The notes below the pieces were generated by a model. The model had not been told where the DNA came from. It did no database searches and was given only the letters and a program-made list of their open reading frames with translations. 64,000 nt of DNA from Embleya scabrispora (GTDB lineage: Bacteria; Actinomycetota; Actinomycetes; Streptomycetales; Streptomycetaceae). The stretch spans positions 372,001 through 436,000 of the forward strand of contig NZ_MWQN01000001.1 of NCBI RefSeq assembly GCF_002024165.1, written 5' to 3'. Of this stretch, positions 52,273 through 60,275 are shown piece after piece (position 1 is the first letter of the stretch; every line of letters begins with the position of its first letter). The translations under genes and the position numbers were made by a program.

Positions 52273-52320
52273 CCGTCGCCGCCTTCCCCGCCGACGCCCG
52301 GGGGTGGCGCAACTCGGCGA

Positions 52321-53004
52321 TCAGGTGCCGGACTTGCGGCCGTACACGTACACCTCGTCGCCGGTGTGCAGCAGATCCCAGTAGGCCTTCGCGTCCGCCG
52401 GCCGCATGTTGACGCAGCCGTGCGAGCCGGGCGGCGAGGTGACCGAGCCGTCGATCGCGTGGAACGCGATGCCGCCGTCGAAGAACTGGCTGTACGGCAT
52501 CGCCACGTCGTAGAGCGTCGACCAGTGGTTCAGCGCCCGGTAGTAGACCTTGTGCAGCCCGGTGCGGGTGGCGAAGTCGGCCCGCCCCGAACGGATCTGC
52601 ACCGGCCCGTACACCCGCTTCGCGCCGTCCTGGATCCAGCTGACCTGCCGGCCGAGGTCCACACACGCGATTCGTCCGACATCGGTCGGACATCCGCCCT
52701 CCCCGCCGGCGGACCGCCGCTTGAGCGCCGCATACGTGACCGGGCCGGCGTAACCGGCCGCCGGGCGAATGCCGTTGTCGGCCTGGTACGTGCGGATGGC
52801 CCGGCAGTCGGCCGCGGACTCCCGCCCGTCCACCGGCAGTCCGAGGGCCGCCTCCACCTGCCGCTGATAGGGCCCGGTCCGCGAGGTACAGGCCGCAGGC
52901 GCCGCACTCGTCGGCGCCGCGACCACCACCCCCAGCGGCACCACGACCCCGGCCGCGACCACCACCGTCCCCACCCGCCGACACACCCGCCCGAGCACAC
53001 CCAT
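52321..53004 (-). CDS. L,D-transpeptidase (YkuD) with peptidoglycan-binding-like domain
   Basis: This 227-residue secreted enzyme crosslinks peptidoglycan or removes peptides from it. It has a signal peptide (VGTVVVAAGVVVPLGVVVAAPTSA), a peptidoglycan-binding-1-like segment (YQRQVEAALGLPVDGRESAADCRAIRTYQADNGI), and a YkuD domain with HAIDGSVTSPPGSHGCVNM carrying the catalytic Cys. The residue after the motif is Asn, where Arg is more usual. ATG at 53004 has GAAGGGGG just upstream. It is convergent with the XRE gene. Confidence 0.92.
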   Translation of the reverse strand: MGVLGRVCRRVGTVVVAAGVVVPLGVVVAAPTSAAPAACTSRTGPYQRQVEAALGLPVDGRESAADCRAIRTYQADNGIRPAAGYAGPVTYAALKRRSAGGEGGCPTDVGRIACVDLGRQVSWIQDGAKRVYGPVQIRSGRADFATRTGLHKVYYRALNHWSTLYDVAMPYSQFFDGGIAFHAIDGSVTSPPGSHGCVNMRPADAKAYWDLLHTGDEVYVYGRKSGT

Positions 53005-53205
53005 CGCCGCCCCCTTCGCAGTCGACTCCGCGCGCCCGCACCGCCGTTGGACCCACGGACGCCCCGTTACCGGCAGGTACGCGACCTGCCACACTCCGTC
53101 AATCCTGCCCGCGCCCGACGGTTCCGCACACCCACCAACGGGTCTTTTCCCCACGACGCGGCACGACCGCGCAACCCGACGACCCGGCCCGAAGCCCCAA
53201 GCCCC

Positions 53206-54696
53206 CTATGTCACTGCTGACTTCGTCGGCACCAGCAGCACCGCGACGACCGCTGCGACCAGCAACAACCCACCCGCCGCACCGAGCGATACCGCGTAGC
53301 CGTGGGCGAGTTCCCGCTTCGACGCGCCCTCCTCGGGTCCGGTCACCGAGGCGGCCAGGGTGACCAGCGCGGCCAGGCCGATCGAACCGCCGATCTGGCG
53401 CGAGCTGTTGATCAATCCGCCGGCCATGCCCGCCTCGTGCGCGGCCACGCCGGAGGTGGCCGCGGTGCCCAGCGGAACGAAGCACAGGCCCGCGCCGATG
53501 CTCGCGACCAGCGACGGTCCCAGGATCGAGCGCAGGAACGTACCGTCCACGTCGAAGGCCAGCCCGAACCACCCGAAACCGGCCCCCACCAGCACCCCGC
53601 CCAGCGCGAGCAACCGCCCGAGCCCGACCCGGGCCACCACCTTGGTGGCCAGCACCGAGCCGATCAACACCCCGAGCGAGAAGGGCAGGAACGCCACCCC
53701 GGCGGCGGCCGGACCGTAGCCGAGCACCTGCTGGAGGTACAGCGAGGTGAAGTAGAACGCGGCGAACTGCCCGGAGAACAACAACATCATGAACAGGTTC
53801 GCGCCGACCACCGGCCGCCGGCGCAGCAGTCCCATCCGCAACAGCGGTGTGGCAACCCGCAGTTCGACCAGAACGAAGGCGACAAGCAACACCACCGCGG
53901 CGGTGAGCGTACCGATCGTGACCGCCGAGCCCCAGCCCTGCCGTTCGGCCCGCACCACGCCGAGGACCAGCGTGGTCGCCCCGGCGGTGACCAGCAGCGC
54001 ACCCGCCGGATCGAGCCCGCCGCCGGTGCCCCGCGCGGGCCGGTCGCCGGGCAGTCGCCGGGCGGCGAGCAGCGCGAAGGCCACGATCGGCACATTGATC
54101 AACATCACCGCCTGCCACCCCGCCGACTCGGTCAGCAGTCCGCCGACCAGCACCCCGCACGCACCTCCGGCCGCCGCCGTCGCACCCCACAGGCCGAGCG
54201 CCCGGGAGCGGGCCGGCCCGGCCGGGAAGGTCACCGTGATCAGCGCGAACGCCACCGGCGCCAGCGCCGCGGCCCCGACCCCCTGTACCGCGCGGGCCGC
54301 GATCAGCGCCCCGGGCGACGAGGCGAAGCCGCCCGCCAGCCCGGCCAGGCCGAACACGGTGAGGCCGCCGATCAGCGTGCGCCGCCGACCCACCAGGTCG
54401 CCGACGCGCCCGCCGAGCATCAACAACCCGCCGAAGCTCAGCGCATACGCGTTGACCACCCACGGCAACCCGTCGACGCCGAAGCCCAGGTCGTCACGGA
54501 TGTCCGGGAGTGCCACATTGACCACCGACATGTCCAACGCGACGGTGAACTGCACGGTCAACACGACCAGCAGCAACAGTCGAGTACCCGGCCGCCCCCG
54601 GCCCGCCTCAACCGAAGCCGCGATCGTCCCGGTCGGCCCGGTCATCCCGGCCGTCCCCGCCGCCCCGGCCGTCGTCCCGCCCCTCGTCCCGGTCAT
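53206..54696 (-). CDS. MFS drug-efflux transporter (DHA2/EmrB type)
   Basis: This 496-residue antiporter has 14 likely membrane segments. It carries TVQFTVALDMSVVNVALPDIRDDLG in the first helix and GGRVGDLVGRRRTL as motif A, with later ARAVQGVGAAALAP. The ATG at 54696 overlaps the stop of the cupin gene (ATGA), so both are one operon. The divergent TetR gene probably represses this operon until the drug appears. Substrate unknown. Confidence 0.9.
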   Translation of the reverse strand: MTGTRGGTTAGAAGTAGMTGPTGTIAASVEAGRGRPGTRLLLLVVLTVQFTVALDMSVVNVALPDIRDDLGFGVDGLPWVVNAYALSFGGLLMLGGRVGDLVGRRRTLIGGLTVFGLAGLAGGFASSPGALIAARAVQGVGAAALAPVAFALITVTFPAGPARSRALGLWGATAAAGGACGVLVGGLLTESAGWQAVMLINVPIVAFALLAARRLPGDRPARGTGGGLDPAGALLVTAGATTLVLGVVRAERQGWGSAVTIGTLTAAVVLLVAFVLVELRVATPLLRMGLLRRRPVVGANLFMMLLFSGQFAAFYFTSLYLQQVLGYGPAAAGVAFLPFSLGVLIGSVLATKVVARVGLGRLLALGGVLVGAGFGWFGLAFDVDGTFLRSILGPSLVASIGAGLCFVPLGTAATSGVAAHEAGMAGGLINSSRQIGGSIGLAALVTLAASVTGPEEGASKRELAHGYAVSLGAAGGLLLVAAVVAVLLVPTKSAVT

Positions 54697-55094
54697 CCCC
54701 GCACCCCGACCCCGTCGGCGCGCGGCTCCAGGTGTGTGCCGGTGCGCACCCCGATGGACATCACCTCGACGGGCCCGTCCGCCTCGAGCCGGTGCCACCG
54801 CCCACGGGGCACCACGAACGCCCCGCCGGGCCCGAGCGCCACCGGCGGCCCCTCGCCGTCACCGACCGCATCGCGCAGCACGATCCGCAGACCTCCCGAC
54901 CACACGCACACCACCTCGTCGGAGGACGGGTGCATCTCCCAGAGATCGGCATGCAATTCGGCGTCGGTCTCCACCCGGAAGACGGCCACCTGCCAGCCCG
55001 GCGCGTCCCCGACCATCCGGCGCTCCCCGACCTCGATCCGGCCACCGACTTCGGCCAATCGCACCGCGGATTGGAACAGGTCGACATACGTCAT
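54693..55094 (-). CDS. Cupin-domain protein
   Basis: This 133-residue single cupin has HADLWEMHPSSDEVVCVWSGGLRIVL and GGAFVVPRGRWHRLEADGPVEVM, the two halves of the metal-binding cupin barrel (His, Glu and the later His). Cupins of this kind bind metal and small ligands. ATG at 55094 has AAGGAG seven bases upstream. It is first in an operon with the MFS exporter, so it may sense, trap or modify the exported compound. Confidence 0.85.
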   Translation of the reverse strand: MTYVDLFQSAVRLAEVGGRIEVGERRMVGDAPGWQVAVFRVETDAELHADLWEMHPSSDEVVCVWSGGLRIVLRDAVGDGEGPPVALGPGGAFVVPRGRWHRLEADGPVEVMSIGVRTGTHLEPRADGVGVRG

Positions 55095-55148
55095 CGAAAA
55101 ACTCCTTGCCACAGGAAAAAGCACGCCGGGAGACACACCGGCAGCGCG

Positions 55149-55206
55149 TTGACGTACTCTGTACGTGAACAGCTTCAGTCGAACACGTACGCCGTACGTA
55201 CGTCAA
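55149..55206. promoter_or_regulatory. Nested inverted repeats between cupin/MFS operon and TetR gene
   Basis: The outer pair is TTGACGTAC (55149-55157) and GTACGTCAA (55198-55206); the inner pair is GTACGTG (55161-55167) and CACGTAC (55184-55190). All share the GTAC core. The outer TTGACG on each side could double as -35 boxes of divergent promoters. These are likely TetR sites. Confidence 0.6.
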
Positions 55207-55217
55207 GGAGGAGCAGC

Positions 55218-55922
55218 ATGCCCGCGCCCCGAAAGTTCAGCCGCGAACAACTGCGCACCGCGGCGCTGACCCTGGTCGACACGCACGGCCTGGCCGCACT
55301 GACCATGCGCAGCCTCGCGGCGGCGCTCGGCACCGGGGCGATGACCATCTACAACTACGTGGACGGGCGCGAGGGCCTGGAGGGACTGCTCGTCGAGGCC
55401 GTCCTGGCCGACGCGCTCCCCGCGACCGGACCCGGCACCGAGGCGGGCGACTGGCAGGCCGAGGTGCGTCGGCTCGCCGAGGCGAACTGGCGTGCCATCC
55501 GCGCCCACCCGGACGTGATTCCGCTGATCCTCACCCGCCGGATCACCGACGAGGCGACCCTCGTACACGGCGAGGCGCTGCTGCGCGCCCTGGCCCGAAG
55601 CGGTCGCCGCGGTGTCGAGCTGCTGTACGCCTTCCGCACCGTGACCGGCTTCGTCACCGGCTTCGCCCAGGCCGAACTCGCCGGCCCGCTCTCGATCGCC
55701 CCCGACGAGGACGTGCGGTCCATCACCGACCGGGCCCGGGCGCTGCCCGCCGACCGCTTCCCGTACCTGATCGAGATCGCCGGCGCGGCGGCCGAGAGCT
55801 CACCGTCCGACGAGTTCCGGGCGGGCCTCGACCTGCTGCTCGCCGGCTTGGAGCAACTCCCGACCGGACCGGGCGCCGGCCGACCCGGCCCCGGCGCCGC
55901 CTCGGGCTTCGGCACCCCATAG
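55218..55922 (+). CDS. TetR-family transcriptional regulator (TetR_C type)
   Basis: This 234-residue repressor has the N-terminal HTH block RTAALTLVDTHGLAALTMRSLAAALGTGAMTIYNYVDGREGLE, characteristic of the TetR/TetR_C subgroup that governs efflux pumps. The C-terminal domain contains long helices and a Gly/Pro tail. AAGGAGG lies six bases before the ATG. It is divergent from the cupin/MFS operon with nested GTAC repeats between. Confidence 0.9.
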   Translation: MPAPRKFSREQLRTAALTLVDTHGLAALTMRSLAAALGTGAMTIYNYVDGREGLEGLLVEAVLADALPATGPGTEAGDWQAEVRRLAEANWRAIRAHPDVIPLILTRRITDEATLVHGEALLRALARSGRRGVELLYAFRTVTGFVTGFAQAELAGPLSIAPDEDVRSITDRARALPADRFPYLIEIAGAAAESSPSDEFRAGLDLLLAGLEQLPTGPGAGRPGPGAASGFGTP

Positions 55923-56388
55923 GGCATCGGCACCGCACAGGGCCTCGGCCTCGCCGCCGAATACGCGCCGAAATCGCCGGGAATGACCCCGGCGGCTCGT
56001 TCGTTGTACGGAGCAGTCGGTGAGCGGGTGTCCCCGGGCCCAATCATTGCCGCCGCGAATTACCGTTCGGCTGGAATCGCGGCGTGCCACCCGCCGAGAG
56101 GTGATCCCGTTCACCGACCCGAAGACGACGGCGTCGCCCCCTCCCCCGAGGGCGGCGCCGTCCCTCGTCTTTTCGCCCCTCGCCACCGGCGCCCGGGCCG
56201 ACCCCCGGCATCCGGGACAATCCGCACTGCAACCGTCCCGCGCCGGAGACCGTCCGTCTTCCCGAAGGCCGCCGGCGCAATGATCCGCGTCCGGTACATG
56301 TACGGTCCGTTCCGGCCGCCCGATACGGTGTCGAGCCAGTCCGCGCCAACGCGACGTCGGTCCGACGACAGCACTCTCGGGGGTTGGT
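55923..56388. other. Gene-free region before the LCP gene
   Basis: No convincing coding sequence is found on either strand. It contains the terminator hairpin at 56127-56162 and the palindrome GTACATGTAC (56294-56303) about 90 bp upstream of the LCP start. The rest shows no recognisable element. Confidence 0.4.
56127..56162 (+). terminator. Hairpin terminator downstream of the TetR gene
   Basis: GACGGCGTCGCC (56127-56138) pairs with GGCGGCGCCGTC (56151-56162), with one G-U pair and a 12-nt loop, followed by CCTCGTCTTTTC. It is about 200 bp past the TetR stop. Confidence 0.55.
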
Positions 56389-58161
56389 TTGAATTCCGTT
56401 CCGGAGCACGGCGGGCGCCGCCGGCGTACTCCCGGGTCCGCCTCCCCCGACCTGGCCCCACCCACCGATCTCCCGGTCGAGGGCGGCCCCGAGGCGGCCG
56501 GGGGCGACGACACCGGCGTGGGCGTACCGCGCCCCCGACGCGCCGACGGCCGGGGCCGCTCCCGCTCCGGACGCAGGGCCAAGCCCACCGGCCACGGCAA
56601 GCCGCGCCGCTTCCGCAAGCTCAAGATCACCGCGATGGTGTTGTCGTTGGCGCTGGTCGCGATCGGGATCACCGGCTTCGTGATCTATCGGAAGCTGAAC
56701 GGCAACATAAGGCACAGCAAGCTCAACATCAGCGATGTGGACGTGCCCAAGGAGGGCCCCGACGCGTTCGGCCGCACCCCGATGAACATCCTGATGCTCG
56801 GCTCGGACGGCCGCGACAACCCGACCGACTGCAAACTCGGCGGCGCGTGCGACGGCGGACCTCCGCGCGCGGACGTGCAGATGTTGCTGCACGTGTCCGC
56901 GGACCGGAGCAACGCGTCGGTGATCAGCATCCCGCGCGACACCCGGGTCCAGATCCCGACCTGCGTCGACCCGAAGACCAAGCAGAAGTTCAACCCGATC
57001 AACACCACGATCAACGAGGCGCTGGGCCGCGGCGGGCCCGGCTGCGTGGTCGGGGCCTGGCAGTTGCTCACCAAGATCCACATCGATCACTTCATGATGG
57101 TGACCTTCTCCGGCGTGGTCTCGATGGCCGACGCGGTCGGCGGGGTCGAGGTGTGCGTGCAGTCCAACATCCAGGACGAGCAGATCGAGTACCGCGACGG
57201 TGTGCGGCACGAGATCGGCTCGCACCTGAAGTTGACCGCCGGCAAGCACAACATCCAGGGCGAGGACGCGCTGAAGTGGCTGCGCACCCGGCACGCCTTC
57301 GAGGACGGCGGCGACGTCGGCCGCACGCACGCGCAGCACATGTACCTCAACTCGATGGTGCGCACGCTCAAGTCCAACAGCACGATCACCAACCCGATCA
57401 AGCTGTTCAAGGTCGCCGAGGCGGCCACCAAGGCGCTGACCGTGGACGACGGGCTCAACGGCATCCCGAAGCTGACCTCGCTCGCGACCACGCTGAACAA
57501 GGTGAACACCAACCGGATCACCATGACGACGATGCCGAACGTGCCGGACCCGCAGGCGCCGAACGAGCACCTGGTCCCGGCCACGTCCGCGGAAACCCTG
57601 TTCAAGATGGTGCGTTCCGACGTCGCCTTCGACAAGAACGGCCCGCCGCCCGGTACCGAGACCAACCCGCCGACCACACCCGATCCGCCGGCCGCCCCGC
57701 CCCTGGACAAGGCCGCGGTCCGGGTCACGGTGGCCAACGGCACGACCAGGACGAGCCTGCCGGGCCTGGTCACCGACCGGCTGATCGCGCAGGGCTTCAC
57801 CAAGGCCGTCCGGGACTCGGCCCCGCTCAAGCGGCAGACCACTACGGTGATCCACCCGGCCGACGCCAAGGACCAGGCCCAAGCCGTCGCGGACTCGCTC
57901 GGCCTGCCGGCGAGCGCGCTGTCCGCGCAGCCGAACGCGACGCACATCACCGTCCAGATCGGCACCGACTGGGGCTCGGAGGCGACCTTCAAGGGCGGCA
58001 AGGGCAGCACCACCTCCGCGCCTCCGTCCGCCCCGCCGCCTCCGCCGGCGGGCGAACTCCCCAAGGATTCGGCCGCCTTGAACGGCGCCGACGACGGCGC
58101 GTGCATGAAGGTCTACACCGAGGCCAAGGACCGCAACGGAAAGCCGATCTACACCTGGTGA
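56389..58161 (+). CDS. LytR-CpsA-Psr (LCP) family cell-wall glycopolymer ligase with LytR_C domain
   Basis: This 590-residue membrane enzyme attaches wall glycopolymers to peptidoglycan. A basic, disordered cytoplasmic N-terminus of about 80 residues precedes one transmembrane helix (ITAMVLSLALVAIGITGFVIY). The LCP domain follows, with NILMLGSDGRDN, ADVQMLLHVSADRSNASVISIPRDTRV and ALKWLRTRHAFEDGGDVGR. A LytR_C domain (VRVTVANGTTRTSLPGLVTD) closes before a short tail. TTG at 56389 is the only in-frame start near the frame's beginning. A strong terminator follows. Confidence 0.9.
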   Translation: MNSVPEHGGRRRRTPGSASPDLAPPTDLPVEGGPEAAGGDDTGVGVPRPRRADGRGRSRSGRRAKPTGHGKPRRFRKLKITAMVLSLALVAIGITGFVIYRKLNGNIRHSKLNISDVDVPKEGPDAFGRTPMNILMLGSDGRDNPTDCKLGGACDGGPPRADVQMLLHVSADRSNASVISIPRDTRVQIPTCVDPKTKQKFNPINTTINEALGRGGPGCVVGAWQLLTKIHIDHFMMVTFSGVVSMADAVGGVEVCVQSNIQDEQIEYRDGVRHEIGSHLKLTAGKHNIQGEDALKWLRTRHAFEDGGDVGRTHAQHMYLNSMVRTLKSNSTITNPIKLFKVAEAATKALTVDDGLNGIPKLTSLATTLNKVNTNRITMTTMPNVPDPQAPNEHLVPATSAETLFKMVRSDVAFDKNGPPPGTETNPPTTPDPPAAPPLDKAAVRVTVANGTTRTSLPGLVTDRLIAQGFTKAVRDSAPLKRQTTTVIHPADAKDQAQAVADSLGLPASALSAQPNATHITVQIGTDWGSEATFKGGKGSTTSAPPSAPPPPPAGELPKDSAALNGADDGACMKVYTEAKDRNGKPIYTW

Positions 58162-58183
58162 TCCGGCGACCCCGGTAACCCGA

Positions 58184-58212
58184 CGGGCCGGCGGCGAACC
58201 GCCGCCGGCCCG
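58184..58212 (+). terminator. Strong terminator behind the LCP gene
   Basis: CGGGCCGGCGGC (58184-58195) and GCCGCCGGCCCG (58201-58212) form a perfect 12-bp stem with a 5-nt loop, 22 bp after the LCP stop codon. Confidence 0.85.
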
Positions 58213-58340
58213 ATCACGAGTCCCCGAACCGCCCGGTCACGAGCGGCCATCCGGCCAGGCCCGGCCCCACCCCCGCCCGCCCCGGCCGCAGTCCCGGCCC
58301 GGCCGGCCCACCGGCCCGATCGCGCCACTTCTTCGTTCGC

Positions 58341-58379
58341 CATCCCGAACACGGCGGGAAATAAAGCCGGTTCGGGATG
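58341..58379. repeat. Extended hairpin with AT-rich loop
   Basis: CATCCCGAAC (58341-58350) and GTTCGGGATG (58370-58379) are perfect complements. Inside them CGGC (58352-58355) pairs with GCCG (58366-58369) around the loop GGGAAATAAA, leaving one bulged A. It is far from both genes. It could be a regulator site or an RNA structure. Confidence 0.55.
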
Positions 58380-58775
58380 ATATGTACCGACGCCATGTCG
58401 GCCTCCCGTCGAAATGACGGTAAGGTGGCTGTACCGAAGACATTCCATACGTCGGCTTCCTTGTCGACGCCGTCCTCGGTGGGCGACGACGCCGGTCATG
58501 CCGGCGGGTCCGAAGGCGAGTGCACCGGCTGTCCGTGCAGCCCGCCTTGCGTCCGCCGATCAGCGCACAGCGCCATCACCCGGCGCGGGCCCGGCCGCCC
58601 GCATCGAGCCCCGTAATCTCGCCGCCTCTTCGGCCCCGCGCGCCATCGCGCGGCCGCGCGACGAAACACGGGCCCGGGTGCCCCGCCACCCGACTCCGGT
58701 TCCACCGGACGACTCGAAACCAGGTGCATACCCGATGACCAACCTTCCTCACCATCCCCCACCGTCGCCGACGCC

Positions 58776-59159
58776 ATGCGCCCTGCCGAGGTGCGGATCG
58801 ACGCGAACACGATGGTCGACAAGGCGATCGACCTCGTCCACGCGGCCGACGCCGACCACGCGATCCTGCACGCCGAGGACGGCCGCTGCCTGGGCATCGT
58901 GCGTCGGGCGCAATTCGCGCCGTACCAGAACCGTTCCTGGTACACCGCCCGTACGCCGATCCGGAACATCACCCACGAACGCGGCCCCTTCGCCCGGCCC
59001 ACGACACCGGCCGCCGAGGCGTTGGCCACCATGCGCGCCCGCGGCCTGCGGGTATGGGCGGTGACCGACCCGGCGGGCCGAGCCGTCGGCGTACTGACCC
59101 TCGAGTCCCTGCGCGCCGTGCTCGTCGACACCGCACGCCCGCTCGGCGCTGCGGCGTAA
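58776..59159 (+). CDS. CBS-domain-pair protein, with a possible frameshift near the start
   Basis: This is a 127-residue tandem CBS protein: MRPAEVRIDANTMVDKAIDLVHAADADHAIL...GIVRRAQFA, then PTTPAAEALATMRARGLRVWAVTD...GVLTLESL. CBS pairs bind adenosyl ligands. The reading frame before the ATG (TVADAM) looks like CBS sequence but has no start. A better ATG at 58735 is out of phase by one base across a run of five C (58756-58760). One more C would give a continuous protein starting MTNLPHHPPTVADAM. Confidence 0.65.
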   Translation: MRPAEVRIDANTMVDKAIDLVHAADADHAILHAEDGRCLGIVRRAQFAPYQNRSWYTARTPIRNITHERGPFARPTTPAAEALATMRARGLRVWAVTDPAGRAVGVLTLESLRAVLVDTARPLGAAA

Positions 59160-59346
59160 CTCCCCCGCACCCGAAGACGGTTCGTTCGATACGGGTCCGG
59201 TACCGGCCGAACCCCCGGCCCGCCGCACCGCGATCCGCCATCGACGCGCGCATCGCTCCCGCGCAATTCGCCGTTGCGGACCCCGAACCGGACCCGACCC
59301 GCCGGCCGAACCCCGAACCCGGCCCTAGGGCCTGTCTGACAAACGA

Positions 59347-60135
59347 TCATGGTTGTGGTTCGCGGAGCCACAGGATCAGTGAGGCCAGGACGACGCCCGC
59401 CGTGTAGCGGGCGGCGAGCTTGTCAAAGCGCGTGGCGATCGCCCGGAACTGCTTCAGGCGGGCGAAACACCGCTCGACGACGTTGCGTTCGCGGTACGCC
59501 TCCCGGTCGAACGCCGGTGGGCGCCCGCCGGCTCGACCCCGACGGCGACGATTCGCCCGCTGATCGGCCCGTTCGGGGATCACCACCCGCACCCCCGCCG
59601 CCCGCAACCGGGCACGGATCGCCCGCGAGGAGTACGCCCGATCCGCGATCAGCCGGGTCGGCCGCACCCGCGGCCGACCCGGACCCGGCCGCGGCACACG
59701 AATCCCGGCGAGCACCGCGTCCAACGCCGGCGCGTCCCCCGCCTGCCCCGGGGTGACCACGATCGACAACGGCAACCCCCGCCCGTCCACCGCGAGATGC
59801 AGCTTCGTCGTCAACCCGCCCCGTGAACGGCCGAGACCCTCGCGGCCCGCAGGCGTCGGGCCCGGCGCCGCACGCCCCACGCCGCCCGGTTCGTCCCCGT
59901 CCGCAACCCCCTTTTCCGCGCCCCGGCCGCGTGTTGATGCGCGCGGACGATGGTGGAGTCCACCGACACCGACCAGTCGACCCGACCGACCGCGTCGTCC
60001 CGCACCCGCACGTGTTCGAGCAGTGCGGCCCACGTCCCGTCCGCCTCCCACCGCACGAACCGCTCGTACACCGTCTGCCAAGGTCCGTACCGCGCCGGAA
60101 CGTCCCGCCACGGAGCACCGGTCCGCAACCGCCAC
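59347..60135 (-). CDS. IS5-family transposase, second frame (OrfB part)
   Basis: This frame holds the C-terminal catalytic part of the DDE transposase: RGGLTTKLHLAVDGRGLPLSIVVTPGQAGDAP, the second Asp in RLIADRAYSS, and the Glu in YRERNVVERCFARLKQFR. Its normal entry is by a -1 shift from the first frame at an AAAAGGGGG run (minus strand of 59907-59915). The coordinates given are the open frame; only the part from about 59915 downwards is expected to be translated. Confidence 0.85.
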   Translation of the reverse strand: MAVADRCSVAGRSGAVRTLADGVRAVRAVGGGRDVGRTARTRAGAGRRGRSGRLVGVGGLHHRPRASTRGRGAEKGVADGDEPGGVGRAAPGPTPAGREGLGRSRGGLTTKLHLAVDGRGLPLSIVVTPGQAGDAPALDAVLAGIRVPRPGPGRPRVRPTRLIADRAYSSRAIRARLRAAGVRVVIPERADQRANRRRRGRAGGRPPAFDREAYRERNVVERCFARLKQFRAIATRFDKLAARYTAGVVLASLILWLREPQP

Positions 60136-60254
60136 AACACCCCGTCGATCACCTGCCGATGATCACGCCACGGCCGACCACGACCATCCACCACCGGCAA
60201 CAAGGGCTCGATCCGAACCCACGCCGCATCCGTCAACCCACCCCGAGACACCAC
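59811..60254 (-). CDS. IS5-family transposase, first frame (OrfA part)
   Basis: This is the N-terminal part of the transposase: LTDAAWVRIEPLLPVVDGRGRPWRDHRQVIDGVLWRLRTGAPWRDVP, helical and typical of IS5/IS427-type N-termini, and the first catalytic Asp in VSVDSTIV. Start GTG 60254 (or 60251). At AAAAGGGGG (59915-59907, minus strand) ribosomes should slip by -1 to the second frame, producing the full DDE enzyme; otherwise a short product ends at 59811. Confidence 0.85.
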   Translation of the reverse strand: MVSRGGLTDAAWVRIEPLLPVVDGRGRPWRDHRQVIDGVLWRLRTGAPWRDVPARYGPWQTVYERFVRWEADGTWAALLEHVRVRDDAVGRVDWSVSVDSTIVRAHQHAAGARKRGLRTGTNRAAWGVRRRARRLRAARVSAVHGAG

Positions 60255-60275
60255 AAGATCATTATCAGACAGGCC

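Larger units (their letters stand above)
58162..58734. other. Gene-free region between LCP and CBS genes
   Basis: No gene is supported. It holds the LCP terminator (58184-58212), a long hairpin with an AT-rich loop (58341-58379), and an AT-richer stretch around 58340-58450 that could include a promoter for the CBS gene. The rest is GC-rich and unremarkable. Confidence 0.4.
59329..60275 (-). mobile_element. IS5-family insertion sequence, intact-looking
   Basis: This 947-bp element is bounded by 14-bp terminal inverted repeats, GGCCTGTCTGACAA (59329-59342) and its match GGCCTGTCTGATAA (60275-60262), with one mismatch. The flanks are CTAG on the left (59325-59328) and TTAG on the right (60276-60279), which may be an imperfect target duplication. 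It carries two overlapping transposase frames on the minus strand. The right end touches the stop codon of the old-yellow-enzyme gene. Confidence 0.85.

Noticed and set aside
53302-55152. Plus-strand frame of about 616 codons opposite the MFS and cupin genes
   Set aside because: His/Gln/Pro-rich shadow of the transporter; no ribosome site or domain.
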